Below, piece by piece: positions 1-12,159 of a stretch of 64,000 nt of DNA. The notes under the pieces are model-generated. The model searched no databases. It saw only the letters and a program-made list of their open reading frames with translations, and was not told the DNA's origin. Position 1 is the stretch's first letter. Every line of letters starts with the position of its first letter. Source of the DNA: Atherix ibis (taxonomy: Eukaryota; Arthropoda; Insecta; Diptera; Athericidae); contig OY282608.1 of NCBI GenBank assembly GCA_958298945.1, positions 66,502,951-66,566,950 of the forward strand. The letters run 5' to 3'. A program made the translations under genes and the position numbers.

Positions 1-75
1 ATGAAGTAGTATGTTCAAGAGGAATATGAAGTAGTATATTTAAGAGGAATATGAAGTACTATGTTTAAGAGGAAT

Positions 76-150
76 ATGAAGTAGTATATTTAAGAAGCAT
101 ATGTAGTAGTATATTTAAGAGGAATATGAAGTTGTATGGATAAGAGGAAT
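76..150. repeat. Three-monomer signature: AGAAGCAT, GTAGTAG, GTTGTATGTATAAG
   Basis: A fixed run of three variant monomers: one ending TTTAAGAAGCAT, one starting ATGTAGTAGTATATTT, and one reading ATGAAGTTGTATG then TATAAG (GGATAAG in this first copy and at 7470). The first junction makes the palindrome CATATG. Positions of AGAAGCAT that I located in this class: 93, 796, 1721, 2421, 3101, 3951, 4026, 4501, 4801, 5651, 5726, 6201, 6951, 7426, 8129, 9409, 10012, 10735, 11935, 12260 and on to about 52765. Some copies read GAAG instead of GTAG in the second monomer (1946, 25216, 27296, 29146). It is the best tracer of block copying in the left domain. Confidence 0.9.
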
Positions 151-275
151 ATGAAGTAGTATGTTTAAGAGGAATATGAAGTAGTATGTTTAAGAGGAAT
201 ATGAATTAGTATGTTTAAGAGGAATATGAAGTAGTATGTTTAAGAGGAATATGAAGTAGTATATTTAAGAGGAAT

Positions 276-300
276 ATGAAAAAGTATGTTTAAGAGGAAT
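276..300. repeat. A-rich GAAAAAG variant monomer class
   Basis: The monomer start ATGAAGTAG is changed to ATGAAAAAG, giving the only five-A tract in the array and removing the in-frame TAG. It almost always follows an A-type monomer (TATATTTAAGAGG). Examples: 276, 679, 979, 1179, 1404, 2604, 2784, 3384, 4684, 25929, 26129, 26354, 27229. Spacing is often 200-225 bp within a block, then longer. One-base-deleted derivatives reading GAAAAATATG are at 29331, 31805, 33655 and 36129. The last member is near 53346. Confidence 0.88.
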
Positions 301-400
301 ATGAAGTAGTATGTTTAACAGGAATATGAAGTAGTATGTTTAAGAGGAATATGAAGTAGTATGCTTAAGAGGAATATGAAGTAGTATGTTTAAGAGGAAT

Positions 401-430
401 TTGAAGTATTGTAGTATATTTAAGAGGAAT
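401..430. repeat. 30-bp length-variant monomer class (17 copies)
   Basis: The monomer begins TTG instead of ATG and has five extra bases, reading TTGAAGTATTGTAG then TATATTTAAG. All 17 copies share both changes, so the class has one origin. Starts: 401, 2729, 7734, 9337, 9617, 23894, 25549, 37551, 40548, 44177, 47912, 51142, 53496, 55651, 56612, 58492 and 61046. The copy at 25549 has GGAG for GAAG. It is the only length variant present in both the left and right domains. Confidence 0.93.
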
Positions 431-580
431 ATGAAGTAGTATATTTAAGAGGAATATGAAAAAGTATGTTTAAGAGGAATATTAAGTAGTATGTTTAAGA
501 GGAATATGCAGTAGTATGTTTAAGAGGAATATGAAGTAGTATATTTAAATGGAATCTGAAGTAGTATGTTTAAGAGGAAT

Positions 581-603
581 ATGAAGTAGTGTTTAAGAGG
601 AAT
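581..603. repeat. 23-bp length-variant monomer class (4 copies)
   Basis: Two bases are missing, so GTAGTATGTTT reads GTAGTGTTT. Copies are at 581-603, 7914-7936, 9797-9819 and 10520-10542. Each one lies in the same place of the 723-bp series, after TTAAGTGGAATCTGAAG, and tracks that unit and the left-edge blocks that contain it. Confidence 0.92.
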
Positions 604-3000
604 ATGAAGTAGTATATTTAAGAGGAATATGAAGTAGTATGTTTAAGAGGAATATGAAGTATTATATTTAAGAGGAATATGAAAAAGTATGTTTAAGAGG
701 AATATGAAGTAGTATGTTCAAGAGGAATATGAAGTAGTATATTTAAGAGGAATATGAAGTAGTATGTTTAAGAGGAATATGAAGTAGTATATTTAAGAAG
801 CATATGTAGTAGTATATTTAAGAGGAATATGAAGTTGTATGTATAAGAGGAATATGAAGTAGTATGTTTAAGAGGAATATGATGTAGTATGTTTAAGAGG
901 AATATGAAGTAGTATGTTTAAGAGGAATATAAAGTGGTATGTTTAAGAGGAATATGAAGTAGTATATTTAAGAGGAATATGAAAAAGTATGTTTAAGAGG
1001 AATATGAAGTAGTATGTTTAAGAGGAATATGCAGTAGTATGTTTAAGAGCAATATGAAGTAGTATATTTAAGTGGAATATGAAGTAGTATGTTTAAGAGG
1101 AATATGAAGTAGTATGTTTAAGAGGAATATGAAGTAGTATGTTTAAGAGGAATATGAAGTAGTATATTTAAGAGGAATATGAAAAAGTATGTTTAAGAGG
1201 AATATGAAGTAGTATGTTTAAGTGGAATATGAAGTAGTATGTTTAAGAGGAATATGAAGTAATATGTTTAAGAGGAATATGAAGTAGTATGTTCAAGAGG
1301 AATATGAAGTAGTATGTTTAAGAGGAATATGAAGTAGTATGTTTAAGAGGAATATGAAGTAGTACGTTTAAGAGGAATATGAAGTAGTATATTTAAGAGG
1401 AATATGAAAAAGTATGTTTAAGAGGAATATGAAGTAGTATATTTAACAGGAATATGCAGTAGTATGTTTAAGAGGAATATGAAGTAGTATATTTAAGTGA
1501 AATATGAAGTAGTATGTTTAAGAGGAATATGGAGTAGTATATTTAAGAGGAATATGAAGTAGTATGTTTAAGAGGAATATGAAGTAGTATATTTAAGAGG
1601 AATATGAAGTAGAAAATTTAAGAGGAATATAAAGTAGTATGTTCAAGAGGAATATGAAGTAGTATATTTAAGAGGAATATGAAGTACTATGTTTAAGAGG
1701 AATATGAAGTAGTATATTTAAGAAGCATATGTAGTAGTATATTTAAGAGGAATATGAAGTTGTATGTATAAGAGGAATATGAAGTATTATGTTTAAGAGG
1801 AATATGAAGTAGTATGTTTAAGAGGAATATGAAGTAGTATGTTTAAGAGGAATATGAAGTAGTATGTTTAAGAGGAATATGAAGTAGTATATTTAAGAGG
1901 AATATGAAAAAGTATGTTTAAGAGGAATATTAAGTAGTATATTTAAGAAGCATATGAAGTAGTATATTTAAGAGGAATATGAAGTAGTATGTTTAAGAGG
2001 AATATGAAGTAGTATATTTAAGAGGAATATGAAAAAGTATGTTTAAGAGGAATATTAAGTAGTATATTTAAGAAGCATATGAACTAGTATATTTAAGAGG
2101 AATATGAAGTTGTATGTATAAGAGGAATATGAAGTAGTATGTTTAAGAGGAATATGAAGTAGTATGCTTAAGAGGAATATGAAGTATTATGTTTAAGAGG
2201 AATATGAAGTAGTATATTTAAGAGGAATATGAGGTAGTATATTTAAGAGGAATATGAAAAATTATCTTTAAGAGGAATATGAAGTAGTATGTTTAAGTGG
2301 AATATGAAGTAGTATGTTTAAGAGGAATATGAAGTAGTGTGTTTAAGAGGAATATGAAGTAGTATATTTAAGAGGAATATGAAGTAGTATGTTTAAGAGG
2401 AATATGAAGTAGTATATTTAAGAAGCATATGTAGTAGTATATTTAAGAGGAATATGAAGTTGTATGTATAAGAGGAATATGAAGTAGTATGTTTAAGAGG
2501 AATATGAAGTAGTATGTTTAAGAGGAATATGAAGTAGTATGTTTAAGAGGAATATGAAGTAGTATGTTTAAGAGGAATATGAAGTAGTATATTTAAGAGG
2601 AATATGAAAAAGTATGTTTAAGAGGAATATGAAGTAGTATGTTTAAGAGGAATATGAAGTAGTATGTTTAAGAGGAATATAAAGTAGTATGTTTAAGAGG
2701 AATATGAAGTAGTACGTTTAAGAGGAATTTGAAGTATTGTAGTATATTTAAGAGGAATATGAAGTAGTATATTTAAGAGGAATATGAAAAAGTATGTTTA
2801 AGAGGAATATGAAGTAGTATGTTTAAGTGGAATCTGAAGTAGTATGTTTAAGAGGAATATGAAGTAGTGTGTTTAAGAGGAATATGAAGTAGTATATTTA
2901 AGAGGAATATGAAGTAGTATGTTTAAGAGGAATATGAAGTAGTATATTTAAGAGGAATATGAAGTTGTATATTTAAAAGGAATATGAAAAAGTATGTTTA

Positions 3001-4700
3001 AGAGGAATATGAAGTAGTACGTTCAAGAGGAATATGAAGTAGTATATTTAAGAGGAATATGAAGTAGTATGTTTAAGAGGAATATGAAGTAGTATATTTA
3101 AGAAGCATATGTAGTAGTATATTTAAGAGGAATATGAAGTTGTATGTATAAGAGGAATATGAAGTAGTATGTTTAAGAGGAATATGAAGTAGTATGTTGA
3201 AGAGGAATATGAAGTAGTATGTTTAAGAGGAATATGAAGTAGTATGTTTAAGAGGAATATGAAGTAGTATATTTAAGTGGAATATGAAGAAGTATGTTTA
3301 AGAGGAATATGAAGTAGTATGTTTAAGAGGAATATGAAGTAGTATGTTTAAGAGGAATATGAAGTAGTATATTTAAGAGGAATATGAAAAAGTATGTTTA
3401 AGAGGAATATGAAGTAGTATGTTTAAGTGGAATATGAAGTAGTATGTTTAAGAGGAATATGAAGTAGTATGTTTAAGAGGAATATGAAGTAGTATGTTTA
3501 AGAGGAATATGAAGTAATATGTTTAAGAGGAAAATGAAGCAGTAAGTTTAAGAGGAATATGAAGTAGTATGTTTAAGAGGAATATGAAGTAGTATATTTA
3601 AGAGGAATATGAAAAAGTATGTTTAAGAGGAATATGAAGTAGTATATTTAACAGGAATATGCAGTAGTATGTTTAAGAGGAATATGAAGTAGTATATTTA
3701 AGTGGAATATGAAGTAGTATGTTTAAGAGGAATATGAAGTATTGTGGTTAAGAGGAATATGAAGTAGTATATTTAAGAGGAATATGAAGTAGTATGTTTA
3801 AGAGGAATATGAAGTAGTATATTTAAAAGGAATATGAAGTAGTAAATTTAAGAGGAATATGAAGTAGTATGTTCAAGAGGAATATGAAGTAGTATATTTA
3901 AGAGGAATATGAAGTAGTATGTTTAAGAGGAATATGAAGTAGTATATTTAAGAAGCATATGTAGTAGTATATTTAAGAGGAATATGAAGTTGTATGTTTA
4001 AGAGGAATATGAAGTAGTATATTTAAGAAGCATATGTAGTAGTATATTTAAGAGGAATATGAAGTAGTATATTTAAGAGGAATATAAAAAAGTATGTTTA
4101 AGAGGAATATGAAGTAGTATGTTTAAGAGGAATATGCAGTAGTATGTTTAAGAGGAATATGAAGTAGTATATTTAAGTGGAATCTGAAGTTGTATGTTTA
4201 AGAGGAATATGAAGTAGTATATTTAAGTGGAATATGAAGTAGTATGTTTAAGAGGAATATGAAGTAGTGTGTTTAAGAGGAATATGAAGTAGTATATTTA
4301 AGAGGAATATGAAGCAGTATGTTTAAGAGGAATATGAAGTAGTATATTTAAAAGGAATATGAAGTAGTATATTTAAGAGGAATATGAAAAAGTATGTTTA
4401 AGAGGAATATGAAGTAGTATGTTCAAGAGGAATATGAAGTAGTATATTTAAGAGGAATATGAAGTAGTATATTTAAGAGGAATATGCAGTAGTATATTTA
4501 AGAAGCATATGTAGTAGTATATTTAAGAGGAATATGAAGTTGTATGTATAAGAGGAATATGAAGTAGTATGTTTAAGAGGAATATGATGTAGTATGTTTA
4601 AGAGGAATATGAAGTAGTATGTTTAAGAGGAATATGAAGTGGTATGTTTAAGAGGAATATGAAGTAGTATATTTAAGAGGAATATGAAAAAGTATGTTTA
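3001..4700. repeat. 1.7-kb higher-order repeat, copy A
   Basis: First of two head-to-tail copies of a 1,700-bp (68-monomer) unit. AGAAGCAT monomers lie at 3101, 3951, 4026 and 4501, giving the internal spacings 850, 75 and 475 bp that identify this family elsewhere. A GTACGTTCAAG monomer (CpG-bearing) at 3017 marks the start. Compared with the next copy I noticed roughly ten substitutions and no length change, for example GTTGAAG near 3196, AAAATGAAGC near 3531 and GAAGCAG near 4311. The match on the left fades at about 2980. Confidence 0.92.
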
Positions 4701-6400
4701 AGAGGAATATGAAGTAGTACGTTCAAGAGGAATATGAAGTAGTATATTTAAGAGGAATATGAAGTAGTATGTTTAAGAGGAATATGAAGTAGTATATTTA
4801 AGAAGCATATGTAGTAGAATATTTAAGAGGAATATGAAGTTGTATGTATAAGAGGAATATGAAGTAGTATGTTTAAGAGGAATATGAAGTAGTATGTTTA
4901 AGAGGAATATGAAGTAGTATGTTTAAGAGGAATATGAAGTAGTATGTTTAAGAGGAATATGAAGTAGTATATTTAAGTGGAATATGAAGAAGTATGTTTA
5001 AGAGGAATATGAAGTAGTATGTTTAAGAGGAATATGAAGTAGTATGTTTAAGAGGAATATGAAGTAGTATATTTAAGAGGAATATGAAAAAGTATGTTTA
5101 AGAGGAATATGAAGTAGTATGTTTAAGTGGAATATGAAGTAGTATGTTTAAGAGGAATATGAAGTAGTATGTTTAAGAGGAATATGAAGTAGTATGTTTA
5201 AGAGGAATATGAAGTAATATGTTTAAGAGGAATATGAAGTAGTAAGTTTAAGAGGAATATGAAGTAGTATGTTTAAGAGGAATATGAAGTAGTATATTTA
5301 AGAGGAATATGAAAAAGTATGTTTAAGTGGAATATGAAGTAGTATATTTAACAGGAATATGCAGTAGTATGTTTAAGAGGAATATGAAGTAGTATATTTA
5401 AGTGGAATATGAAGTAGTATGTTTAAGAGGAATATGAAGTATTGTGGTTAAGAGGAATATGAAGTAGTATATTTAAGAGGAATATGAAGTAGTATGTTTA
5501 AGAGGAATATGAAGTAGTATATTTAAAAGGAATATGAAGTAGTAAATTTAAGAGGAATATGAAGTAGTATGTTCAAGAGGAATATGAAGTAGTATATTTA
5601 AGAGGAATATGAAGTAGTATGTTTAAGAGGAATATGAAGTAGTATATTTAAGAAGCATATGTAGTAGTATATTTAAGAGGAATATGAAGTTGTATGTTTA
5701 AGAGGAATATGAAGTAGTATATTTAAGAAGCATATGTAGTAGTATATTTAAGAGGAATATGAAGTAGTATATTTAAGAGGAATATAAAAAAGTAAGTTTA
5801 AGAGGAATATGAAGTAGTATGTTTAAGAGGAATATGCAGTAGTATGTTTAAGAGGAATATGAAGTAGTATATTTAAGTGGAATCTGAAGTAGTATGTTTA
5901 AGAGGAATATGAAGTAGTATATTTAAGTGGAATATGAAGTAGTATGTTTAAGAGGAATATGAAGTAGTGTGTTTAAGAGGAATATGAAGTAGTATATTTA
6001 AGAGGAATATGAAGTAGTATGTTTAAGAGGAATATGAAGTAGTATATTTAAAAGGAATATGAAGTAGTATATTTAAGAGGAATATGAAAAAGTATGTTTA
6101 AGAGGAATATGAAGTAGTATGTTCAAGAGGAATATGAAGTAGTATATTTAAGAGGAATATGAAGTAGTATATTTAAGAGGAATATGCAGTAGTATATTTA
6201 AGAAGCATATGTAGTAGTATATTTAAGAGGAATATGAAGTTGTATGTATAAGAGGAATATGAAGTAGTATGTTTAAGAGGAATATGATGTAGTATGTTTA
6301 AGAGGAATATGAAGTAGTATGTTTAAGAGGAATATGAAGTGGTATGTATAATAGGAATATGAAGTAGTATATTTAAGAGGAATATGAAAAAGTATGTTTA
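4701..6400. repeat. 1.7-kb higher-order repeat, copy B
   Basis: Exact 1,700-bp-shifted copy of 3001-4700, with AGAAGCAT monomers at 4801, 5651, 5726 and 6201 and the GTACGTTCAAG mark at 4717. Private changes include GTAGTAGAAT near 4815, GTAAG near 5797 and a doubly changed monomer with GTATAATAGG near 6345. After about 6400 the order of variants no longer follows copy A. Confidence 0.92.
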
Positions 6401-7333
6401 AGAGGAATATGAAGTAGTATGTTTAAGAGGAATATGCAGTAGTATATTTAAGAGGAATATGAAGTAGTATATTTAAGTGGAATATGAAGTAGTATGTTTA
6501 AGAGGAATATGAAGTAGTATGTTTAAGAGGAATATGAAGTAGTATGTTTAAGAGGAATATGAAGTAGTATATTTAAGAGGAATATGAAAAAGTATGTTTA
6601 AGAGGAATATGAAGTAGTATGTTTAAGTGGAATATGAAGTAGTATGTTTAAGAGGAATATGAAGTAATATGTTTAAGAGGAATATGAAGTAGTGTGTTTA
6701 AGAGGAATATGAAGTAGTATGTTTAGGAGGAATATGAAGTAGTATGTTTAAGAGGAATATGAAGTAGTATATTTAAGAGGAATATGAAAAAGTATGTTTA
6801 AGAGGAATATAAAAAAGTATGTTTAAGAGGAATATGAAGTAGTATGTTTAAGAGGAATATGCAGTAGTATGTTTAAGAGGAATATGAAGTAGTATATTTA
6901 AGTGGAATCTGAAGTAGTATGTTTAAGAGGAATATGAAGTAGTATATTTAAGAAGCATATGTAGTAGTATATTTAAGAGGAATATGAAGTTGTATGTATA
7001 AGAGGAATATGAAGTAGTATGTTTAAGAGGAATATGAAGTAGTATGTTTAAGAGGAATATGAAGTAGTATATTTAAGAGGAATATGAAAAAGTATGTTTA
7101 AGAGGAATATGAAGTAGTATATTTAACAGGAATATGCAGTAGTATGTTTAAGAGGAATATGAAGTAGTATATTTAAGTGGAATATGAAGAAGTATGTTTA
7201 AGAGGAATATGAAGTAGTGTGTTTAAGAGGAATATGGACTAGTATATTTAAGAGGAATATGAAGTAGTATGTTTAAGAGGAATATGAAGTAGTATATTTA
7301 AGAGGAATATGAAGTAGAAAATTTAAGAGGAAT

Positions 7334-9042
7334 ATGAAGTAGTATGTTCAAGAGGAATATGAAGTAGTATATTTAAGAGGAATATGAAGTACTATGTTTA
7401 AGAGGAATATGAAGTAGTATATTTAAGAAGCATATGTAGTAGTATATTTAAGAGGAATATGAAGTTGTATGGATAAGAGGAATATGAAGTAGTATGTTTA
7501 AGAGGAATATGAAGTAGTATGTTTAAGAGGAATATGAAGTAGTATGTTTAAGAGGAATATGAAGTAGTATGTTTAAGAGGAATATGAAGTAGTATATTTA
7601 AGAGGAATATGAAAAAGTATGTTTAAGAGGAATATGAAGTAGTATGTTTAAGAGGAATATGAAGTAGTATGTTTAAGAGGAATATGAAGTAGTATATTTA
7701 AGAGGAATATGAAGTAGTATGTTTAAGAGGAATTTGAAGTATTGTAGTATATTTAAGAGGAATATGAAGTAGTATATTTAAGAGGAATATGAAAAAGTAT
7801 GTTTAAGAGGAATATGAAGTAGTATGTTTAAGAGGAATATGCAGTAGTATGTTTAAGAGGAATATGAAGTAGTATATTTAAGTGGAATCTGAAGTAGTAT
7901 GTTTAAGAGGAATATGAAGTAGTGTTTAAGAGGAATATGAAGTAGTATATTTAAGAGGAATATGAAGTAGTATGTTTAAGAGGAATATGAAGTAGTATAT
8001 TTAAGAGGAATATGAAAAAGTATGTTTAAGAGGAATATGAAGTAGTATGTTCAAGAGGAATATGAAGTAGTATATGTAAGAGGAATATGAAGTAGTATGT
8101 TTAAGAGGAATATGAAGTAGTATATTTAAGAAGCATATGTAGTAGTATATTTAAGAGGAATATGAAGTTGTATGTATAAGAGGAATATGAAGTAGTATGT
8201 TTAAGAGGAATATGATGTAGTATGTTTAAGAGGAATATGAAGCAGTATGTTTAAGAGGAATATGAAGTGGTATGTTTAAGAGGAATATGAAGTAGTATAT
8301 TTAAGAGGAATATGAAAAAGTATGTTTAAGAGGAATATGAAGTAGTATGTTTAAGAGGAATATGCAGTAGTATGTTTAAGAGGAATATGAAGTAGTATAT
8401 TTAAGTGGAATATGAAGTAGTATGTTTAAGAGGAATATGAAGTAGTATGTTTAAGAGGAATATGAAGTAGTATGTTTAAGAGGAATATGAAGTAGTATAT
8501 TTAAGAGGAATATGAAAAAGTATGTTTAAGAGGAATATGAAGTAGTATGTTTAAGTGGAATATGAAGTAGTATGTTTAAGAGGAATATGAAGTAATATGT
8601 TTAAGAGGAATATGAAGTAGTATGTTCAAGAGGAATATGAAGTAGTATGTTTAAGAGGAATATGAAGTAGTATGTTTAAGAGGAATATGAAGTAGTATGT
8701 TTAAGAGGAATATGAAGTAGTATATTTAAGAGGCATATGAAAAAGTATGTTTAAGAGGAATTTGAAGTAGTATATTTAACAGGAATATGCAGTAGTATGT
8801 TTAAGAGGAATATGAAGTAGTATATTTAAGTGGAATATGAAGTAGTATGTTTAAGAGGAATATGGAGTAGTATATTTAAGAGGAATATGAAGTAGTATGT
8901 TTAAGAGGAATATGAAGTAGTATATTTGAGAGGAATATGAAGTAGAAAATTTAAGAGGAATATGAAGTAGTATGTTCAAGAGGAATATGAAGTAGTATAT
9001 TTAAGAGAAATATGAAGTACTATGTTTAAGAGGAATATGAAG
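7334..9042. repeat. Higher-order block, copy 2 (pairs with 1-1710)
   Basis: Second copy of the block described at the left edge, same order of substitution variants and of the 30-bp and 23-bp monomers. Because both length variants sit at the same relative places, the copies must descend from one block rather than from independent mutations. Directly after it, at 9041-9230, the array has a short 150-bp (six-monomer) duplication marked by TTAAGTGGAATCTGAAG at both ends (9051 and 9201), which is absent from the first copy. Confidence 0.87.
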
Positions 9043-9717
9043 TAGTATGTTTAAGTGGAATCTGAAGTAGTATATTTAAGAGGAATATGAAGTAGTGTGT
9101 ATAAGAGGAATATGAAGTAGTATGTTCAAGAGGAATATGAAGTAGTATATTTAAGAGGAATATGAAGTACTATGTTTAAGAGGAATATGAAGTAGTATGT
9201 TTAAGTGGAATCTGAAGTAGTATGTTTAAGAGGAATATGAAGTAGTATGTTTAAGAGGAATATGAAGTAGTATATTTAAGACGAATATGAAGTAGTATAT
9301 TTAAGACGAATATGAAGTAGTATGTTTAAGAGGAATTTGAAGTATTGTAGTATATTTCAGAGGAATATGAAGTAGTATATTTAAGAGGAATATGAAGTAG
9401 TATATTTAAGAAGCATATGTAGTAGTATATTTAAGAGGAATATGAAGTTGTATGGATAAGAGGAATATGAAGTAGTATGTTTAAGAGGAATATGAAGTAG
9501 TATGTTTAAGAGGAATATGAAGTAGTATATTTAAGAGGAATATGAAGTACTATGTTTAAGAGGAATATGAAGTAGTATGCTTAAGAGGAATATGAAGTAG
9601 TATGTTTAAGAGGAATTTGAAGTATTGTAGTATATTTAAGAGGAATATGAAGTAGTATATTTAAGAGGAATATGAAAAAGTATGTTTAAGAGGAATATGA
9701 AGTAGTATGTTTAAGAG

Positions 9718-10440
9718 GAATATGCAGTAGTATGTTTAAGAGGAATATGAAGTAGTATATTTAAGTGGAATCTGAAGTAGTATGTTTAAGAGGAATATGA
9801 AGTAGTGTTTAAGAGGAATATGAAGTAGTATATTTAAGAGGAATATGAAGTAGTATGTTTAAGAGGAATATGAAGTAGTATATTTAAGAGGAATATGAAA
9901 AAGTATGTTTAAGAGGAATATGAAGTAGTATGTTCAAGAGGAATATGAAGTAGTATATTTAAGAGGAATATGAAGTAGTATGTTTAAGAGGAATATGAAG
10001 TAGTATATTTAAGAAGCATATGTAGTAGTATATTTATGAGGAATATGAAGTTGTATGTATAAGAGGAATATGAAGTAGTATGTTTAAGAGGAATATGATG
10101 TAGTATGTTTAAGAGGAATATGAAGTAGTATGTTTAAGAGGAATATGAAGTGGTATGTTTAAGAGGAATATGAAGTAGTATATTTAAGAGGAATATGAAA
10201 AAGTATGTTTAAGAGGAATATGAAGTAGTATGTTTAAGAGGAATATGCAGTAGTATGTTTAAGAGGAATATGAAGTAGTATATTTAAGTGGAATATGAAG
10301 TAGTATGTTTAACAGGAATATAAAGTAGTATGTTTAAGAGGAATATGAAGTAGTATGTTTAAGAGGAATATGAAGTAGTATATTTAAGAGGAATATGAAA
10401 AAGTATGTTTAAGAGGAATATGAAGTAGTATGTTTAAGTG
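9718..10440. repeat. 723-bp higher-order repeat, first tandem copy
   Basis: A 29-monomer unit that is 723 rather than 725 bp long because it holds one 23-bp monomer (9797-9819). The order is ATGCAG, TTAAGTGGAATCTGAAG, the 23-bp monomer, GAAAAAG, TTCAAG, the AGAAGCAT triad (10012), ATGATGTAG, GTGGTATG, GAAAAAG. It is followed directly by a second copy. The same series is found around 506-1230 and 7839-8560, inside the long blocks of the left edge, so it is at least a four-copy unit. Confidence 0.88.
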
Positions 10441-11163
10441 GAATATGCAGTAGTATGTTTAAGAGGAATATGAAGTAGTATATTTAAGTGGAATCTGAAG
10501 TAGTATGTTTAAGAGGAATATGAAGTAGTGTTTAAGAGGAATATGAAGTAGTATATTTAAGAGGAATATGAAGTAGTATGTTTAAGAGGAATATGAAGTA
10601 GTATATTTAAGAAGAATATGAAAAAGTATGTTTAAGAGGAATATGAAGTAGTATGTTCAAGAGGAATATGAAGTAGTATATTTAAGAGGAATATGAAGTA
10701 GTATGTTTAAGAGGAATATGAAGTAGTATATTTAAGAAGCATATGTAGTAGTATATTTAAGAGGAATATGAAGTTGTATGTATAAGAGGAATATGAAGTA
10801 GTATGTTTAAGAGGAATATGATGTAGTATGTTTAAGAGGAATATGAAGTAGTATGTTTAAGAGGAATATGAAGTGGTATGTTTAAGAGGAATATGAAGTA
10901 GTATATTTAAGAGGAATATGAAAAAGTATGTTTAAGAGGAATATGAAGTAGTATGTTTAAGAGGAATATGCAGTAGTATGTTTAAGAGGAATATGAAGTA
11001 GTATATGTAAGTGGAATATGAAGTAGTATGTTTAGGAGGAATATGAAGTAGTATGTTTAAGAGGAATATGAAGTAGTATGTTTAAGAGGAATATGAAGTA
11101 GTATATTTAAGAGGAATATGAAAAAGTATGTTTAAGAGGAATATGAAGTAGTATGTTTAAGTG
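10441..11163. repeat. 723-bp higher-order repeat, second tandem copy
   Basis: Follows the first copy head to tail with an offset of 723 bp (23-bp monomer at 10520-10542, AGAAGCAT at 10735, GTGGTATG near 10874). Private differences include AAGAAG near 10612, GTATATGTAAG near 10992 and TTTAGGAGG near 11031. After about 11163 the series changes into that of the left-edge block (ATATGAAGTAATATG, then TTCAAG). Confidence 0.87.
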
Positions 11164-12159
11164 GAATATGAAGTAGTATGTTTAAGAGGAATATGAAGTA
11201 ATATGTTTAAGAGGAATATGAAATAGTATGTTCAAGAGGAATATGAAGTAGTATGTTTAAGAGGAATATGAAGTAGTATGTTTAAGAGGAATATGAAGTA
11301 GTATGTTTAAGAGGAATATGAAGTAGTATATTTAAGAGGAATATGAAAAAGTATGTTTAAGAGGAATATGAAGTAGTATATTTAACAGGAATATGCAGTA
11401 GTATGTTTAAGAGGAATATGAAGTAGTATATTTAAGTGGAATATGAAGTAGTATGTTTAAGAGGAATATGGAGTAGTATATTTAAGAGGAATATGAAGTA
11501 GTATGTTTAAGAGGAATATGAAGTAGTATATTTAAGAGGAATATGAAGTAGAAAATTTAAGAGGAATATGAAGTAGTATGTTCAAGAGGAATATGAAGTA
11601 GTATATTTAAGAGGAATATGAAGTACTATGTTTAAGAGGAATATGAAGTAGTATGTTTAAGTGGAATCTGAAGTAGTATGTTTAAGAGGAATATGAAGTA
11701 GTGTGTTTAAGAGGAATATGAAGTAGTATATTTAAGAGGAATATGAAGTAGTATGTTTAAGAGGAATATGAAGTAGTATGTTTAAGAGGAATATGAAGTA
11801 GTATATTTAAAAGGAATATGAAAAAGTATGTTTAAGAGGAATATGAAGTAGTATGTTCAAGAGGAATATGAAGTAGTATATTTAAGAGGAATATGAAGTA
11901 GTATGTTTAAGAGGAATATGAAGTAGTATATTTAAGAAGCATATGTAGTAGTATATTTAAGAGGAATATGAAGTTGTATGTATAAGAGGAATATGAAGTA
12001 GTATGTTTAAGAGGAATATGAAGTAGTATGTTTAAGAGGAATATGAAGTAGTATGTTTAAGAGGAATATGAAGTAGTATGTTTAAGAGGAATATGAAGTA
12101 GTATATTTAAGAGGAATATGAAGTAGTATATTTAAAAGGAATATGAAAAAGTATGTTTA

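Larger units (their letters stand above)
1..1710. repeat. Higher-order block, copy 1 (pairs with 7334-9042)
   Basis: This block aligns to 7334-9042 at a constant offset of 7,333 bp. Shared marks include the AGAAGCAT monomers (93 and 8129-703 at 7426; 796 and 8129), the rare GGATAAG monomer (137 and 7470), the 30-bp monomer (401 and 7734), the 23-bp monomer (581 and 7914), and the GTAGAAAATTT monomer near 1608 and 8941. Only scattered substitutions separate the copies. The alignment ends near 1710, where this copy continues into an AGAAGCAT monomer and the other into a TTAAGTGG monomer. The left end is cut by the window edge, so the true block may be longer. Confidence 0.88.
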
